Assembly: GCA_001687465.1 (NCBI GenBank) | Contig: LVLI01000170.1 | Span: forward strand, 1-64,000 | Direction of reading: 5' to 3' | DNA: 64,000 nt | DNA from: Halocafeteria seosinensis | Taxonomy: Eukaryota; Sar; Bigyra; Bicosoecida | Shown: positions 32,447 to 45,661 of the stretch, piece by piece | Layout: every line of letters begins with the position of its first letter | Numbering within the stretch: the stretch's first letter is position 1 | Position numbers and translations under genes: made by a program | Notes under the pieces: model-generated | Databases searched by the model: none | The model's input: the letters and a program-made list of their open reading frames with translations, nothing else | Told to the model about the DNA's origin: nothing

Positions 32447-35400
32447 TCAACCCTCCTGCTCTTTACCTTCCTCCTCCGGAAACTTTGAGTCCTCGTTCTC
32501 GAAGCTAGGCTCCTCTTGGGTTCGATATGTCTCGCCTTCTAAAGTAGCATCGTCTACCAGCACCTGGAAGCCCAGCGCTTCATCAAGTGCAAATGCTCGT
32601 TGGAATTCATCCTCATAGGACAATCGCTGATCTTCATCCTCCCATTTGCGTCTGTACACGAACTTACACTGACTGAGGAGATCACCAATAGGCCGCTTCA
32701 GCAAAATACCACTAGTCACTGTGCGAGGGGCACTACTAGATGCACTTTGAACCTCGAGCGACAGTATTCGCTGCTGCGGGGAAGTAACTGGAAGCATACC
32801 CTCGCGAAGCGTACCAGCTTGGCTGTTTGCCAAGCTATTTTTGAGCCACTGCTCTGGAGCGGTCGAGTCGCCAATGACCTTGGCCGCCACCTTGTAGGTG
32901 CTGGCATTCTCGGATCCAACATTTTCAGACCACTTTATGGTATCGCCAAGTACGATATCATTTGGACTATTGCACATTATATCAAAACTAGGGATCTCGG
33001 TTCTCCCAGATGAATCCTTAGAAATTACTATAGTTTCCTGACTAGGGGCAGACGCAACTCCCGCAACATTCAGAGCCCGTATTCGCATTCGATATACGGT
33101 TCTAGCTGACAACGATACAACGATGCATTGCTGAGATGTTGCTGTTTGCACGTGAGTCCAGTTTAGACTTTCCGACGGTACGTTGAAATTGTGAGACGCG
33201 TGCGTGTACCCTTCTCTCAAGCTCCGGAGATTCGTCTCATCATCATCTGCACCTCGAGGTGGAAGAGCCTGGAGAATGGCTGCCTCGACGACATACTTTG
33301 AAGCACCGCCTTCCCCCACATACCACCTCAGCCAAACCGATCGAGCCTTCGTCTCCAGCACACAAGGTGCTGATGGAGCCAACGGTGGAGTAAAAACGGG
33401 CAATGGTGGACACCACTTCGCGGATGGACCGTGTCCGATCGCTCGCAAACGATAAAAATATAGAGTGTTTGGGAGGAGAGAAGTCTCCTGCAACGTAGTC
33501 CCCTTCCCACGGTATACACAAGAATTCATCGCCAACGCTTCGTAGGCAGAGACAGTACCACCCACTCGTTCCATGGATTCACCAGGGTGGCGGCGATCGT
33601 GTTCTTTCTGGGTGTAGTTGAGGTGTTTCTTGACAGTGCTAGTGGTAAGTTGAGACGCGTTTGCATCCCTTTTACCAGCATCGGATCCTGATCCCACGTC
33701 AACATCGCTTGAAAGAATTCGGTTTAAGCGCATTACGGCCTCCGTTAGTGTAACGGCCCATCCGCGTATTCCCCTGCTACGCCGCACTTCGAACACAATG
33801 TCTGTGAAAGATCGCTCCCTCCACCATTCATAAAAGCTGTCAAAGTCTACCGTTCGATTTACTTCCAGTAAGGGACTAAGTTCCCAGGGACGGTCACTGT
33901 TTGACTGTCCCTTCCTAAGTTGCTTGATTGTGTCAACTAAGATATCTTCCGATTCAAGCAGATCCGTGCACCCAATATCTCTCAGTAAACAGCAAAAACT
34001 TGCTATACTCATCCTCCCTTCTTGCTGGTGATCGTAGCTATCCCAGAGACGACGCAAAGAGACACCTAAACCCCCGTCAGCTTTGGTGTTAGCAGTGGAG
34101 TTTCGCGTCGCCCCAATCGCTCCTGGAGGATCAGCAGACGCCCAAGCAGCAAGCAGCTTGCCTGTTTGCAACTTTCTTGCAGAACGGAAGTCTGTATCCA
34201 TCGCCATTTTCGAGCCAATAGAGTGTCTTCCCATCCTCTCGGCGGCATTTTTGCGCCGGGCTGTATCTTCGTTCTCCCCTTGTTCACCTCCCAAGGACAT
34301 ACCCATGCTCATACTCTCCTCAGACATTAAACTATCTTCCGTGTCAACTGCGGCATGAGACTTGCCCAACTGGGTGAGTTGAATCCTGTTCCATCTCAAA
34401 GTTACTGTACATGCTTGCATCAGAGTCAACATAACAACATCTCTAGTCGTTCCCAACGGACGTTGAGGTCCCGGTGACTGTAATGACAGCGTAGGTGGCG
34501 GGAGAGTTTTTATTGGGGTGGTAAAATACAGTGGCGGCGACAATTCCGACGCAATACCGTCTGCATTTACGGCCTGAACCCGAACCAGGTATGTCGTAGC
34601 ATGATCTAGCTGCTTGAGCTTCCTGGTAACAGACTTGCCGACAAATACCTCTTCGTATTCAGGGTAGTCCGAGTCATTAGACATCGAGTAGTTGTCTTTG
34701 ATAGCAAGCATTAAACTGTACTTGATGTCGACCCCGTCGATGATCCCACTTGAGTCCTCGCGATCTTTGATAGTCCGTATGCCTGATGACCGCTTATTGT
34801 GACTTGCTGTGGAACTGACACAGCCAACAGGATCTATGCGTTTGAGAGCATTGAGGGTGTTATCCGCTTGTTCAAAATATCGAAAGCTATTACTGTCATA
34901 CGCAAAATGTCGAACTTGGCGAGGAAGACAAAGTGCCAATAACTCGGAACTATCATCAGGCGCAGGTACTAAGCAATAGGTACAGCATGCTGATTCTAAC
35001 ACAGGACCAAGCTCCCTATCCGCCTGCTCTCCGTTGACAGTCACTGTTCCCTCCTTGTAAGCTAATTTGCTGGAGAACACCGGGGTCAAAGCATCCTCCG
35101 TAGAAGGCGAATTCTTGGTAGAGCTGCCGGGCCCACTCCTTAGGTCGATCTCAGTATCCATCAGGGAAGATGAAAAAGCATACTTTCCGAAAAGGAAACA
35201 AATTTCGCCCCAGGTCACCCATTCTGGAACATTCTCAGATGCAATGTTGGCTATCTTCACAGCAGCATCTTGCGAAGAAGCAGTGTCCACAGATCCAGTT
35301 GCTGTTTCTTTACCAGTACCACCGTGCTTATCCCCATGGTTTGAAAAAGCTCTTGCATACCGACGAAGGAAGGCATCTTCCTCTGCTGCCGTTGCCCATG

Positions 35401-38369
35401 CTGCGTCTTCCATAGCGGTGAAAATCGTTGATGGAAGATTCTGCAGGCCATTATCAAAGTCTGCCTTATCATGGGTAGGATTACATCCCTGGAGACTCAT
35501 TACTCGTCTTCTAAGTTCGTTTTGTAAGACACCCCAAGCAAAATAGCGGATCGCATTTGCCGATACGGGCCACTCCTGGAGCCAGCTTCTTAAAGCGTGG
35601 TCATGCTTTATTGCAGTCATGAGCTGCTTCCGTGGCACAGCCTCAAGGAAAGGGTTCCCGGAAATATACACTTGCTTACTATGCTGCTTCAATCCTTCGT
35701 ACACAATCTGGAATACTCTCCGTAGGTTTCTAAAATTACGTCGAAATTCCCCATACAATGTCCAGGTAAGCGAAACCAACTGCGGGCTAGCGCTTACTGT
35801 TACGGGAGTAGGAGGTGGCAACGGGGCCGTAGTAAAGGAGGCAAATGTATAACCGGATGCGCCGTACTCGTTAAATGCTCTGATCCGATAGTGGTAGGTA
35901 GTGTTGGGAAGTAACCCGCGGATACACTCACTGTAGTTGGCATCCAAAAGTTGTTCACTATCGGATTGTGTTTCGGGGGTTGGGGGATCGACAAGAAGTA
36001 CTCTCCAGTTACCAGATTTTTGGGACTCTGATCCCTCTGCACCGCATGTTTCGACGACGAAGAAAGACGCGGGATTACTTCTATCGGGACACTGCCACCG
36101 AAGCAATAACTCAGCAGGACCGTGCGTGCAGCTCACTTTCGGTAGATCCAATCGAGGAAATGGTATGTCCGGCGAATAGCTTGATTCACCAGAATCAGCT
36201 TCAAGGTTTTCTAAGTGAGAAAAATTCGGCAAAGAATCGAAATGGATTTTGATAAAGTTCCGAATGCTCCTTTCCCCATTTTTGACGCGACACCTGACCT
36301 TATGCCTTTTTGGCAAAGTTTCTCCTTCAAGGTCTCGAAATATAAGGGGGGCACTTGGTGGCTGTCCCATTGCCCGGCGCTTTTCTTCCCGGAAAGATTG
36401 CCTGTCCTTGGAGGATAGTGTCAGTAGTGCTCGCAAGCCTTCGTCCCGTTTTTCGTCCGGCCATGTTTTGGAAGCGTCGTTGATGTTGGTAGGAGGAAGA
36501 GATTTCCATTTGGAAACGCACCTCCCCGGGGGAAATAAAGGTTTAGACCACTCCAAGAAATCCGACAGAAGTGTGTGGTCGATGGTTTTCAATGACCTGG
36601 CGACATTCGACCAAAATATTACGTGTTCTTTAGTAGGATGCAACACCACCTGCTGTCGACGAGCAGCGGCAGCTTGCCTCCTGGCTCTGTCCATCATCTC
36701 ACGAAGTTGCCGCTGATCTTGGGTTCCAGAACTTCCTTTACCCCCGCTTTGCAACAGAGCCAAAGCATCTGCTTCAGTTTGGAGCCTCATTGCGTCGATC
36801 TCTTCCTGAGTAACAACTGGCATTGCACTTAGACACTGTCTAGCCACTTCATTACGCTTCTTTCGCGAGGCCCACTTTCTGCGGTAAACAATCCGGTTGC
36901 AAGCTGTTGTATCGGAAGATACTTTCGAACGAGACGTACCCAAACTTCTCTTCTGCTTCCTCTTGTTTCGTTGATTTCTCCTTTAGGCGCTCTTGACGCA
37001 CAGGGTTTTTCTCCAATTCTTGCTTGAATTCCGCCTCTTTATCCTCATCAAAGTCTCCATCCGTGTCCCGAAAATTATATTTATACACATATCCTTTTTC
37101 TAGCAACTTCTTTCTAACATCTTCCAGTTCCCTGGAGCTTTGGGCGTGAACAAACGCAGTGTGCTTTCCTGTGTGGAAGAGCAAGAGCGGGCAGCCTCAT
37201 AAGGTGAACGGATACTCGCAGGTAAAAAATACGGAAACCTAAGCTCACCTAGATCTGGAGCGACATTAAGGATAGCATATTGGTTCTCATCATCTTGAGC
37301 AACCTCTTTCAATTTTTCTGTCACGTGAAAGGCGACGGTGAGGTTGCATTAGGGACCAGCAAGGAATAGTTACTCTACTTACTTTCGCCACGAGGAAGTT
37401 TGATGCGAAATCGCTCTTTATTTTCTACCCAGGCTTTATGCGCGTGTTTGCTTTCTTGCACTTTATTCTTTTCCTCCTCTTGCTTCTTCTTAGCCGCGCT
37501 AGCCTCATCCTCCCTGATCCAATCCAACATTCGCTTCAACCCCATTTTCTTCAGCTTTTCACCTATTTGTTCGTCCGACTTATCGCCAGTATCACCGAGG
37601 CGAGATGTCACTGTCTCGTGTGCTTTATTCCACGAAGCACTCAATTTTTTCATAAATAGTGCATTCTTTAGCTTCGAATCATTGTCTAGGGGAGGTGGCA
37701 GTTTGCCCGATTCATCCGCTTCTGGCGGAAAAACATAACCCAGTACAGGAATGTTGTACACTTTTTTCCCGTCTTCGGTGTGCTCAAACTCTTTTTCATC
37801 TTCCAGTGTTTCCAGAAATTCGGTAGAGAATTTAGACGAAGTGTTTTCGTCGATTTTGACATCCTGGAACGTCTTGTTATGTCTGCTCCAATTATAAAAG
37901 GTCTTCCTTAAAGAAGCCGCACGAACGGCACCCACTCTTTGTCGCAATTGATCAATTGCAGCAATGCTCACAGCCACTTCGAACCAAGCGTCATCATCTT
38001 GTGAACGATGTTTGGCCAGTTGAGGCAATGTCTGCAAATCCACGTATCAGACGACGTATGTACACGATACCAACCATGACAGCCGGGAGAAGAACTTACC
38101 TTCTGCGCTTTCTCTATTAAGTTCTTGGTAAACAACCATGTATGATAGGCGTGACTTCTGGATTCATCCCGTTCCTTTCGACTATCTTGCTCTGCCTGTT
38201 TCTTTTCCCAATATTGCCGTCTGCACCAAAAGTCGACAGCAAAAATGCTGGTTTGAACACAACACAAATAACCCGATGCATTTACTGTTTCCTTTGCTTA
38301 CCTCTGTCTATCCTCTTCAGCTTCTTTCTCCTCCAGCCACTCCTCGAACCCTTTACGATTGGCGTTCAT
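32447..38369 (-). CDS. Giant fibronectin-III repeat protein with N-terminal charged coiled coil
   Basis: Six exons: 38302-38369, 38100-38220, 37383-38031, 37249-37317, 36940-37168 and 32447-36878, 1855 aa. The N-terminus repeats Trp-containing charged helices (EEWLEEKEAEEDRQRRQYWE, AYHTWLFTKNLIEKAQK, HKAWVENKERFR), as in several ciliary/centrosomal coiled-coil proteins. Several FN3 domains follow: one near 620-740 (LLPNTTYHYRIRAFNEYGAS), one around the middle (LDHATTYLVRVQAVNADGIA) and two or three near the C-terminus (LLPNTLYFYRLRAIGHGPSA, ARTVYRMRIRALNVAGVASA). Between them lies a degenerate EF-hand-like pair (WDSYDHQQEGRMSIASF, NRTVDFDSFYEWW). There is no signal peptide or membrane span, so it is intracellular. 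An axonemal or cytoskeletal scaffold is plausible but unproven. No named family recognised. Confidence 0.8.
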
Positions 38370-39097
38370 TCTCTACACGAGCCAAACCTATAATCAACCT
38401 CTATTCATTTCTCCCAAATAATTGAACACGCTAACAATCCTGAGGACCCCATCGCATCTGTCATTCCACGAGGAAGGTGGATTCCTGCCGGAAGTACGGA
38501 TCGCGCGGCCGTTAAAGGCCGCTTCCACCATAACTTCAAGAAAACAAGGTTCCTTTAAGAATTTCCTTACTTCCTGTGGTACAATTGTATGCAGGATATG
38601 CTCTAAAATGTTAGATAAGTGACTGGGACAAATGAAAAAGTTAGTCTATTTCGGGTTCGAAGGGAGCCTCTTTTGGCTAATGTGCACTGGGAAAGTGGAA
38701 CCGCCAATCACCTGACAGCGAGAAAGGCATTCACATCGCAGTTCGTGGCCACCCTGACCAGCCATCACTTCTTTGGCAATTGATTTCAACTGCATTCACA
38801 TGCAATGTAACTGGTCTATAGTTCGCGATCAACGCAATCTGTACCTATGCGCTATTCACCAAGTGCACTTAAGGAATCTTCATCCATCCATCCATCCATT
38901 TCATCAGCGCGTGATGGTACAAACGAGTAAAGGAAGTTGAACCTAAACCTAAACGCATCAATTGTTTTCTCCACCCATCAACGCACATGTGCTAGACTAG
39001 AGATTAAACTGAGTTTGAACAACATAGAAGAAGGATAAAGTGGATGTAATTGCACAGATAACCACTTCTTGTGACCCGTATTAGTGAGCAGGCAGCA
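38370..39097. other. Divergent intergenic region, giant FN3 protein / four-TM protein
   Basis: 728 bp. It holds AACTTCAAG (38532-38540, 163 bp before the FN3-protein start), AAGTTGAAC (38934-38942, about 156 bp before the four-TM start), two CCTAAA units (38942-38953) that resemble a telomere-type box, and the CATC microsatellite. No RNA gene seen. Confidence 0.45.
38881..38899. repeat. CATC microsatellite
   Basis: Four and three-quarter tandem CATC units. A short simple repeat in a non-coding spacer; likely length-polymorphic. Confidence 0.7.
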
Positions 39098-40389
39098 ATG
39101 ATTCAGCAGGAAGGGGAGCATCGTGGGAAGACCACAGCAGCCAAGATGAAGACACGAGGTATTAAACCGCACAGAATTGTTGCTATGTACTCTGAGTACC
39201 GCGTAATTGTCTTACTCATTTGCTATAATTACTGCAGTCGGACGCTCCGCGTTCTATGTGTCCATCATTTCGTTCGTCACGCTGATGATAGGAATAGTAA
39301 GCGACGCTTCTTGTTTACGGGATCCACATGGAGATGCTACGCATTCCTACTCGACATCATTCAGGCCGCTTCCCAACAACATTCGCAGTCAAGGACAATG
39401 ACAATGGCTCCGGCAGGAATTCCTTTTCTTCACTTCCTAATTATTACTCCCTTCATTGGAATCGTATGTCCTAAACAACTCCTGTCTAGTGGTCGGCATC
39501 TCTCCGTCCATTTGTGTGCGATGTACTCACAGATAACATCTCTCTTTGGCGGAGCCATTTGGCTAAACAAATTGGTGCTACACCGTATGTGGTTCAACAG
39601 ATACATCGCGACAATGGTAATTGACATGGCATTTGGTACGTTGGGATAAAGATATCGATAAGGAACTTATCATCGGAGTCAAAATCAAACAGGTTGTTGG
39701 GGAACCGTGGCTGGAGGTATGGCCATTCACGAACGACGTTTATTCGCTTCTACGAACTCCTTTGATGGAGACCTAAAGACTCAAATGCTCGTCGGTACAA
39801 TAGCAATAGCGGTAAGCTGCTACATCGTATAGCAGAGAGCATTACTAAAAGGACGCCATGACAAACGCAGGTCCATAGTTTTATATGTGCAATATTCACT
39901 GTGTCCTTGATACAACATCGACGGATCCACGCACATGAAACAGGAGAGGCAGTGAGGTTTAGCGAAGGAAACAACACTTGTTGCCTCTGGTTTGCTGAAG
40001 ACATAAAAGCATTTATAGGGATCCAAGAAACACGCGAACCATATGCTTTGCCCGACCACGTGCACCGTGAGACAGACAGTCAAGGAACTGCGGACGAGCA
40101 GGTCTCCATCGTTCTAGACGACAATTCTAGCACGTATAGTCAGGAAAGCGAACAGTCAACAACTTCAGCGGTATCAAGCAAGACGGACAACTCTTCATTA
40201 GAGGAGAGACCGTCCAACGACTCACCCTCATCGCATCGCGTGTCGGAGACTGACCATACAGGAATCCGGATAATAGACGCACCTGAGAGCACGTACGCAG
40301 TTCCACCGCCTGATGGAATAACAGTAACATCTGAAAGAGAACAACAGTATTGTGCAGTAACGAGGCCTCCTACCCCACCATTAACGTGA
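39098..40389 (+). CDS. Four-transmembrane protein of unknown family
   Basis: Exons 39098-39158, 39238-39296, 39365-39463, 39533-39635, 39693-39811 and 39871-40389 give 319 aa. Four hydrophobic helices are assembled only after splicing: GRSAFYVSIISFVTLMIGI, PFLHFLIITPFIGI, YIATMVIDMAFGCWG and MLVGTIAIAVHSFICAIFTV. Exon borders cut the helices, and each junction restores them, which supports the model. The last 150 residues are a hydrophilic Ser/Thr/Asp-rich tail ending TRPPTPPLT. Topology resembles MARVEL-type tetraspanning proteins, but no signature is present. Exon 4 could instead start at the CTAG acceptor near 39489. Its stop is 2 bp from the NUP155 stop. Confidence 0.65.
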
Positions 40390-40391
40390 AC

Positions 40392-43300
40392 TCAAATGTC
40401 TTTGGCAAAATCCTGAAAATCTTGAAGCGAATTCTGTATAGATTCAAATGTTCGTACCAACTCCTTCACATCGGGATCCTCCGGTCGCCATTCACCACTC
40501 TGAAGGAACGACCGCAGGGTCGATTTGTATCGGCTTTTGATATCGTCAATCAACTTGTTGCAATGGGAGTAGAGCTGTTCGATTTCTTCGCGATCCGTCG
40601 TAGCTCCATGACACGTCTGAATCCACGCGTCCAGCAGACTCGCCATGGACTCAAGATAGTGAAGAGTTTGAGTGCCACTGCTACTCTTGATACACTCATC
40701 ATAGACTTCGTATCGCAACAGCCATGAGACACCTACGGTATCCAATGTGTCAACACACAACCAACCAGCATGGTAGTCTTTTCTCCCTGTTGCAGGTAAC
40801 ACAACTTTATACGCGAAGCTCTCCAGCTCTTCAATCAGGTAATTTAGTGGAACAACAGCGAGCGGTCGTGAGTCGGGGCTATGTTGAAGACTGCTGGCGG
40901 CCTGAGATGTATTTCGAAATCGGCTCTTAACTGCACGTGCGTTTGCATCGTTCCAAAATCGATGCCCAATCTCACCAACTTTCTTTTGCAGCTCTGCGAT
41001 TGTATCATCCTTCTTGTCTACAATCGTCTCCTGTGGACGAACACCAGCAGTATCTTCAATTGCCGTGTTGATAACACGTTTCCAAACATTGACGACCGCG
41101 TCTTGATTCAGAGGTCGGTTATCAAACTCGAGAATAGCCAGGCAGGGGACAAAAAATCCAAACTTATCGGCGTAATCGTAATATAGTTCCGTAATACTCA
41201 GCAAGCGCCGTTCTAGCTCCGTTTCCGCTCTATTGAGTTCGTTGTAATTATCGGTGTTTCTCTCTTCCGAAGCCATCAAGTATCGCACTGCCCTCAAGAG
41301 TTCATGCTGTATCCGCGCAACCGTCCGTCTGCGCTCCCATGTGTCCAAAGTATTCTTGCCTATTCTCTCTGACACTAGTTCGCTCTTCTTTGATGCCGCT
41401 GATATAGCGCTATCATACCTGCTCAAGCGGACCTCTAGAGAGGGATTAGCTCCCTCCGAAAAGTATTCTTCAGCCCTCCCTATTTGCAGACACGCGGCAT
41501 CTACATATCTGCTATGAGCCTTGTAGTACTCGAAAAGCAAATCTCCGTACTCCCTCTTCCGCTTCAAAAACTCTTCCAAGTATCTTCCATCGCATCTGAC
41601 GAGTATGTCACTGAGACCCAATTCAATCAACTTCTTGTAGAGCTGTTCGTGCAGTAAACGATCTTTAGACTCTAAGAGTCTTTTCAGGAGGAACCGAAAA
41701 GAAAGTAGATTGTCACTGTCCTGGCTGTGGCCGGAGAACTGAAAACTGTCCTTTTCCCAATGACCCTGCTCAATTTGTCTATCCACCTTGGCTTGTTCCA
41801 CCAGATCTTCATGCGGTTCATGCAGAGTAGACTCTAGCATCTCGAGCAATATAGCGTAGCACTGAATCCGTACAAACAACCGGACTTCCGAAGGGTTCAT
41901 ACCTTCTTTAGGCGTATTGTTGGAGTTATAATATATACCTGCATTTCCCAAAGAAATAGTTCCTTCAGCCGCTGCTGCAGGAGACCGTTTGTGTCCATAA
42001 TTTTGCATCTGCTGGACTTTCCCAAGACCTTTGCTTTCCAAAACATCCACAGCGACCAAGTCATCGTACGAGTAAGCTTCTACATTTCCCTCTGCGGCAT
42101 GTGTTGCTGCCGTACAGCAAAGTGATATCACACCTTCGTGAAACCCTAAATCAACGAAACCAAGACAAAGTTCATGCAACTGAGGGAGAAATCGCTGCAA
42201 AGACCATTGTTGGCATGCGTTAATTGCGTGTTGTAGACTATCATTCAACCGAGATCGACGATCAGATGCTGTCGTAGTCAAAGTTGAGCGTCTTGCCAGA
42301 TCAAAGGAGATGAATGCTTGCCACATTTCAAAATCTTCCAAACTGAAGTAGTCCGGCGCTTCTGTCCGTAGAGTCGATTGCAAATCACGGAAAAAAGATG
42401 ACTTGGAATCTTCTCCATCGCCATCATCCATGTCTTCTGTGTCAATATTGTCATCATTCTCTGAAACCCGTAGGGTTTCGGTGAGCTTGTCCAACAAAAA
42501 TCTAGCTAATGTAAAGCCTCTATCATCGCAGATTAGTGTTTCATATGTCATTTCAAGCGCAACATCACGACCTTTGAGATCAAGCAGGGAAAGGTACTTC
42601 ATCAACCTCTTCGAGTTCTGCACGAGCACCTTCATGACGGAAACAGCTTGTGCTGAGCGGTTAAGTAGAGTAAACAGGGCTACGATGAACTTCCGTTCGA
42701 CATCCATAGGACTTTCATTCGGTAGCAGCGTGAGAATATCGCTACTTTGTGGGGTTTCATTGTACAGATGAGAAATAGATCGCCGCCCAACAAGATTTAT
42801 TTCGCCATAGAAAGATTTCAAAAACCCTTCTAAACCCTTCAATCTCTTTCGGACGTCTTTCAATTCGTCTGCTGTGAAGCGGCACTCAATGGATCCCCAA
42901 GAGGACTGGTTACCTCGGCTTTCACTCCTATGTATAAAGAGTGAACACTTCCAAAAAGAACGCAACAGACGAGACAAATATAAAGAAATACCCTCTGCTC
43001 GACTCGACTTTTGAATGTAACCACCGTGTTGTTCTGGGTCACCACCAAATTGTAGAAGCGCTTCTATAGCTGCTTTCTTCACATTGTGGTCCGGTGATCG
43101 TTCTTTCGAAGGACTAGTTATTGCAGACCTTACGAGATCCTCTTCATTTGCCGATGCGCCGATCGCAACCAACATCGCCGATGATTCTACAGGACCAAAC
43201 AAGCGGAAGAACTGTTTCAGATTGTTGAGATGGATCGGTCCTAGAATGTTTCCATCCTCGGAATTTTCTCTGCGATTAGGTAAGTAGTTCAGTTCGTGCA

Positions 43301-45661
43301 CTCTGTTCCGACGGTGAGTGCTCGCATAAGAGATGTGCCCTTGGTTATAATTCAGGATCTGTTTCAGTTGGTTCAGCGGTTTGTTTAAAGTAACGTAGTG
43401 GAGGCCTACATGCGTTAAGCACACAAACGAATGTTCAGATTCACTTTCGTGCTGCCTGTCTAAAGCGCTTAGTAGAACGGGAGAGCCGCCACCACCATAG
43501 CTGCCACTAAGAGTATCTCCGACTTGGTCATTGCCCGCTACTCCCATCCCTTTTCTCCTGTCTCTGTTGTTTTCACAAGATGAGACCGGCGCGCGTCCTG
43601 CCCACGCACGCCGTTTCATCACGTGCTCAAAATAAGAACGGAGATTTTTGGGAAGTCCTTCCAAAGGCGAGTCGTACTCATGCCCTAAACGAGGACCCGA
43701 AACATCTGCCGGCTGGCCGTGTCCGTCATCTCGGCGCCTCTTCTCCCCCACACTTGGAGCGGTAACAAAAAACCGGGCAAAATTGCTGAGCAATCCACGT
43801 GATGCCTCTTTGGGGGAATCCGACTGAACACTCGCCATATACAGCGCCTCAGGTGCTGTTTCTCCATAGGGAAGGGCTACAGCCCCAGAGGGAAGGTAAA
43901 CAACATCTTTCAATAGTGAAGGTGCAGGCGCAATTGATTCGATCGAATAGACTTTTCCTTCAATGTAGGCCTCATTAACAGACTCATCAAACCCCTTTGG
44001 CAGAGCGGCTCCCACATTTTCATGCCGGGCAAAGTCGAAGGCAGATGCCGCAACATGGTCTACCCCACCTTCACTCGTTGCGGCATACGCGGTAAGCGCA
44101 ACCGAGCCTGTTACCGCCGATACATGGTGTACTTTATCTGGAGAAACCTTGCCGGGATCGGTGCTCTCTTCGTTGTGCCTTGAAGGCTCGTAAGTTGGAG
44201 GCGGAAGTCGAATATACGCCAATGAGAGACTGGTCCCGAAGTTACACTTAGAGCTTGCAAGACTCATTGAGGGAGGCTGAAAATCAAGGTTGCCTTTACC
44301 AGTGGTAAAATAGAAGCGCGTACCACTCTCAGACACGGCCACAACATGTATGCGACGAGATTCATATGGCGGCAAAACATGCAATCCAACTAGGGGCCAA
44401 ACAGCACTCATCCTGTCCTTGTGTCTCTCAAAGAGTCCATACATTCTGTTCAATTCTCTTACTTGCTGCCATCTGTTGCGTTTTAAGAAGGCGTCGCTTT
44501 CTTCTGCCAAGTTCTTCACTTCCGCAAACCGCTGAAACTCGTTCCCGTTAGTGCCCAACGTGTAACCTGATATCTTCCCGTCAACTGACAACGTATATAA
44601 GAGACACCGATGATGATCAACGACAACGTCAATCAGTTCACTGTGAGTCGGTGTCACTAGGGAACCAACCACAGAGCTGAAGAATGCCGACGGAGAAGAC
44701 GCGTGATGTGTGACCATGGAACAACGTGAGGAGAACCCCAACAACCCCGTCCAAGAGATTTCATAATCCCTCTGGGAAGTATACACAAGCTCATGGACCA
44801 ACCCGGAATCACCAACCAAGAATATTCTACCCGTTGCAGTACCCGCAATCTTAGTGATTCCGATTCCATCGGTTTGGCAGACCAACCCAGTATCATAATA
44901 ATGCAGCTGGTTATGTATAGAGTTGCTATCGAAAGTGAGGGCCAGTAGCCTTATTTCGACAGGAGTAGCTACAACAAGTAAATACTGCGTGTTCATCAGA
45001 GATTGGTAGACACAGATCTGCTAGGTGCCAGGATCAGAGCAATACGTACTTTGACACTCCTCGGGAAGACGTGAGGTTTCGGGACCACTAATCCTACCGT
45101 GCGTATTGCTTGGCCTTCTTCTTTGTGAAGAACGTGGTTTTCATGTGCCTTCTCATAATTCCATATGTACAATACATTGTCGGCGACCACATATGCCCGG
45201 TTAATTTCGCCCAACAATCCTAGTCTGAAATCTACCTCACAATTCTGGCATAACTCCAATGCTTCGTTGGGTAACGGCAACTTTTCTGAGGAGACAACCT
45301 GCGATCATAGTACACATTGCAATACCATGCGTATGTATAGAGTGATGCACCCATTTTTGTCATTCCTCTAGAGGGGTGCCACAAGAGGATGTCACACACC
45401 CCTTACCTGTGGTGTCCAAGGCTTGCCGCGTGCATACGGCTCAAAGTAGTACTTGTGTCCACTTGAGCCTCCCTCCATTCCGGTTGCCTGGTAGGAATGG
45501 GCTCCAAACCTGGCAGCTAGATCATTGTCTTCTTGGTTAGAGAATTTGCCATTGACGTAATGGGCAGCATGTTTGCAAAGAGCATTCAGATACTCGTTTT
45601 GTCCTCTCTGGTCCCCATTCGATTGGGATCCTTCCCCGGGGCGCGCGAGAGAGTTAAGCAT
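40392..45661 (-). CDS. NUP155: Nucleoporin NUP155/Nup170
   Basis: Exons 45407-45661, 45050-45298 and 40392-44984 give 1698 aa, longer than the human 1391. The N-terminal beta-propeller has RAYVVADNVLYIWNYEKAHE, IRTVGLVVPKPHVF, and YLLVVATPVEIRLLAL, which matches LLVLATPVDIVILGLS of human NUP155. ATGRIFLVGDSGLVHELVY follows. The C-terminal alpha-solenoid is long and helical and ends in QNSLQDFQDFAKDI. It is an inner-ring nuclear-pore protein that ties the scaffold to the membrane. The extra length lies in a Ser/Gly-rich loop around the middle. The first ATG (45661) is used; a TTG-initiated extension has no support. Confidence 0.92.

Noticed and set aside
38640-38680. tRNA-like B-box (GGGTTCGAAGG)
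   Set aside because: No matching A-box, acceptor stem or anticodon arm could be folded around it.
39489-39532. Alternative acceptor (CTAG) for exon 4 of the four-TM protein
   Set aside because: It shifts the frame and destroys the following membrane helix; the CTCACAG acceptor keeps it. Not fully excluded.
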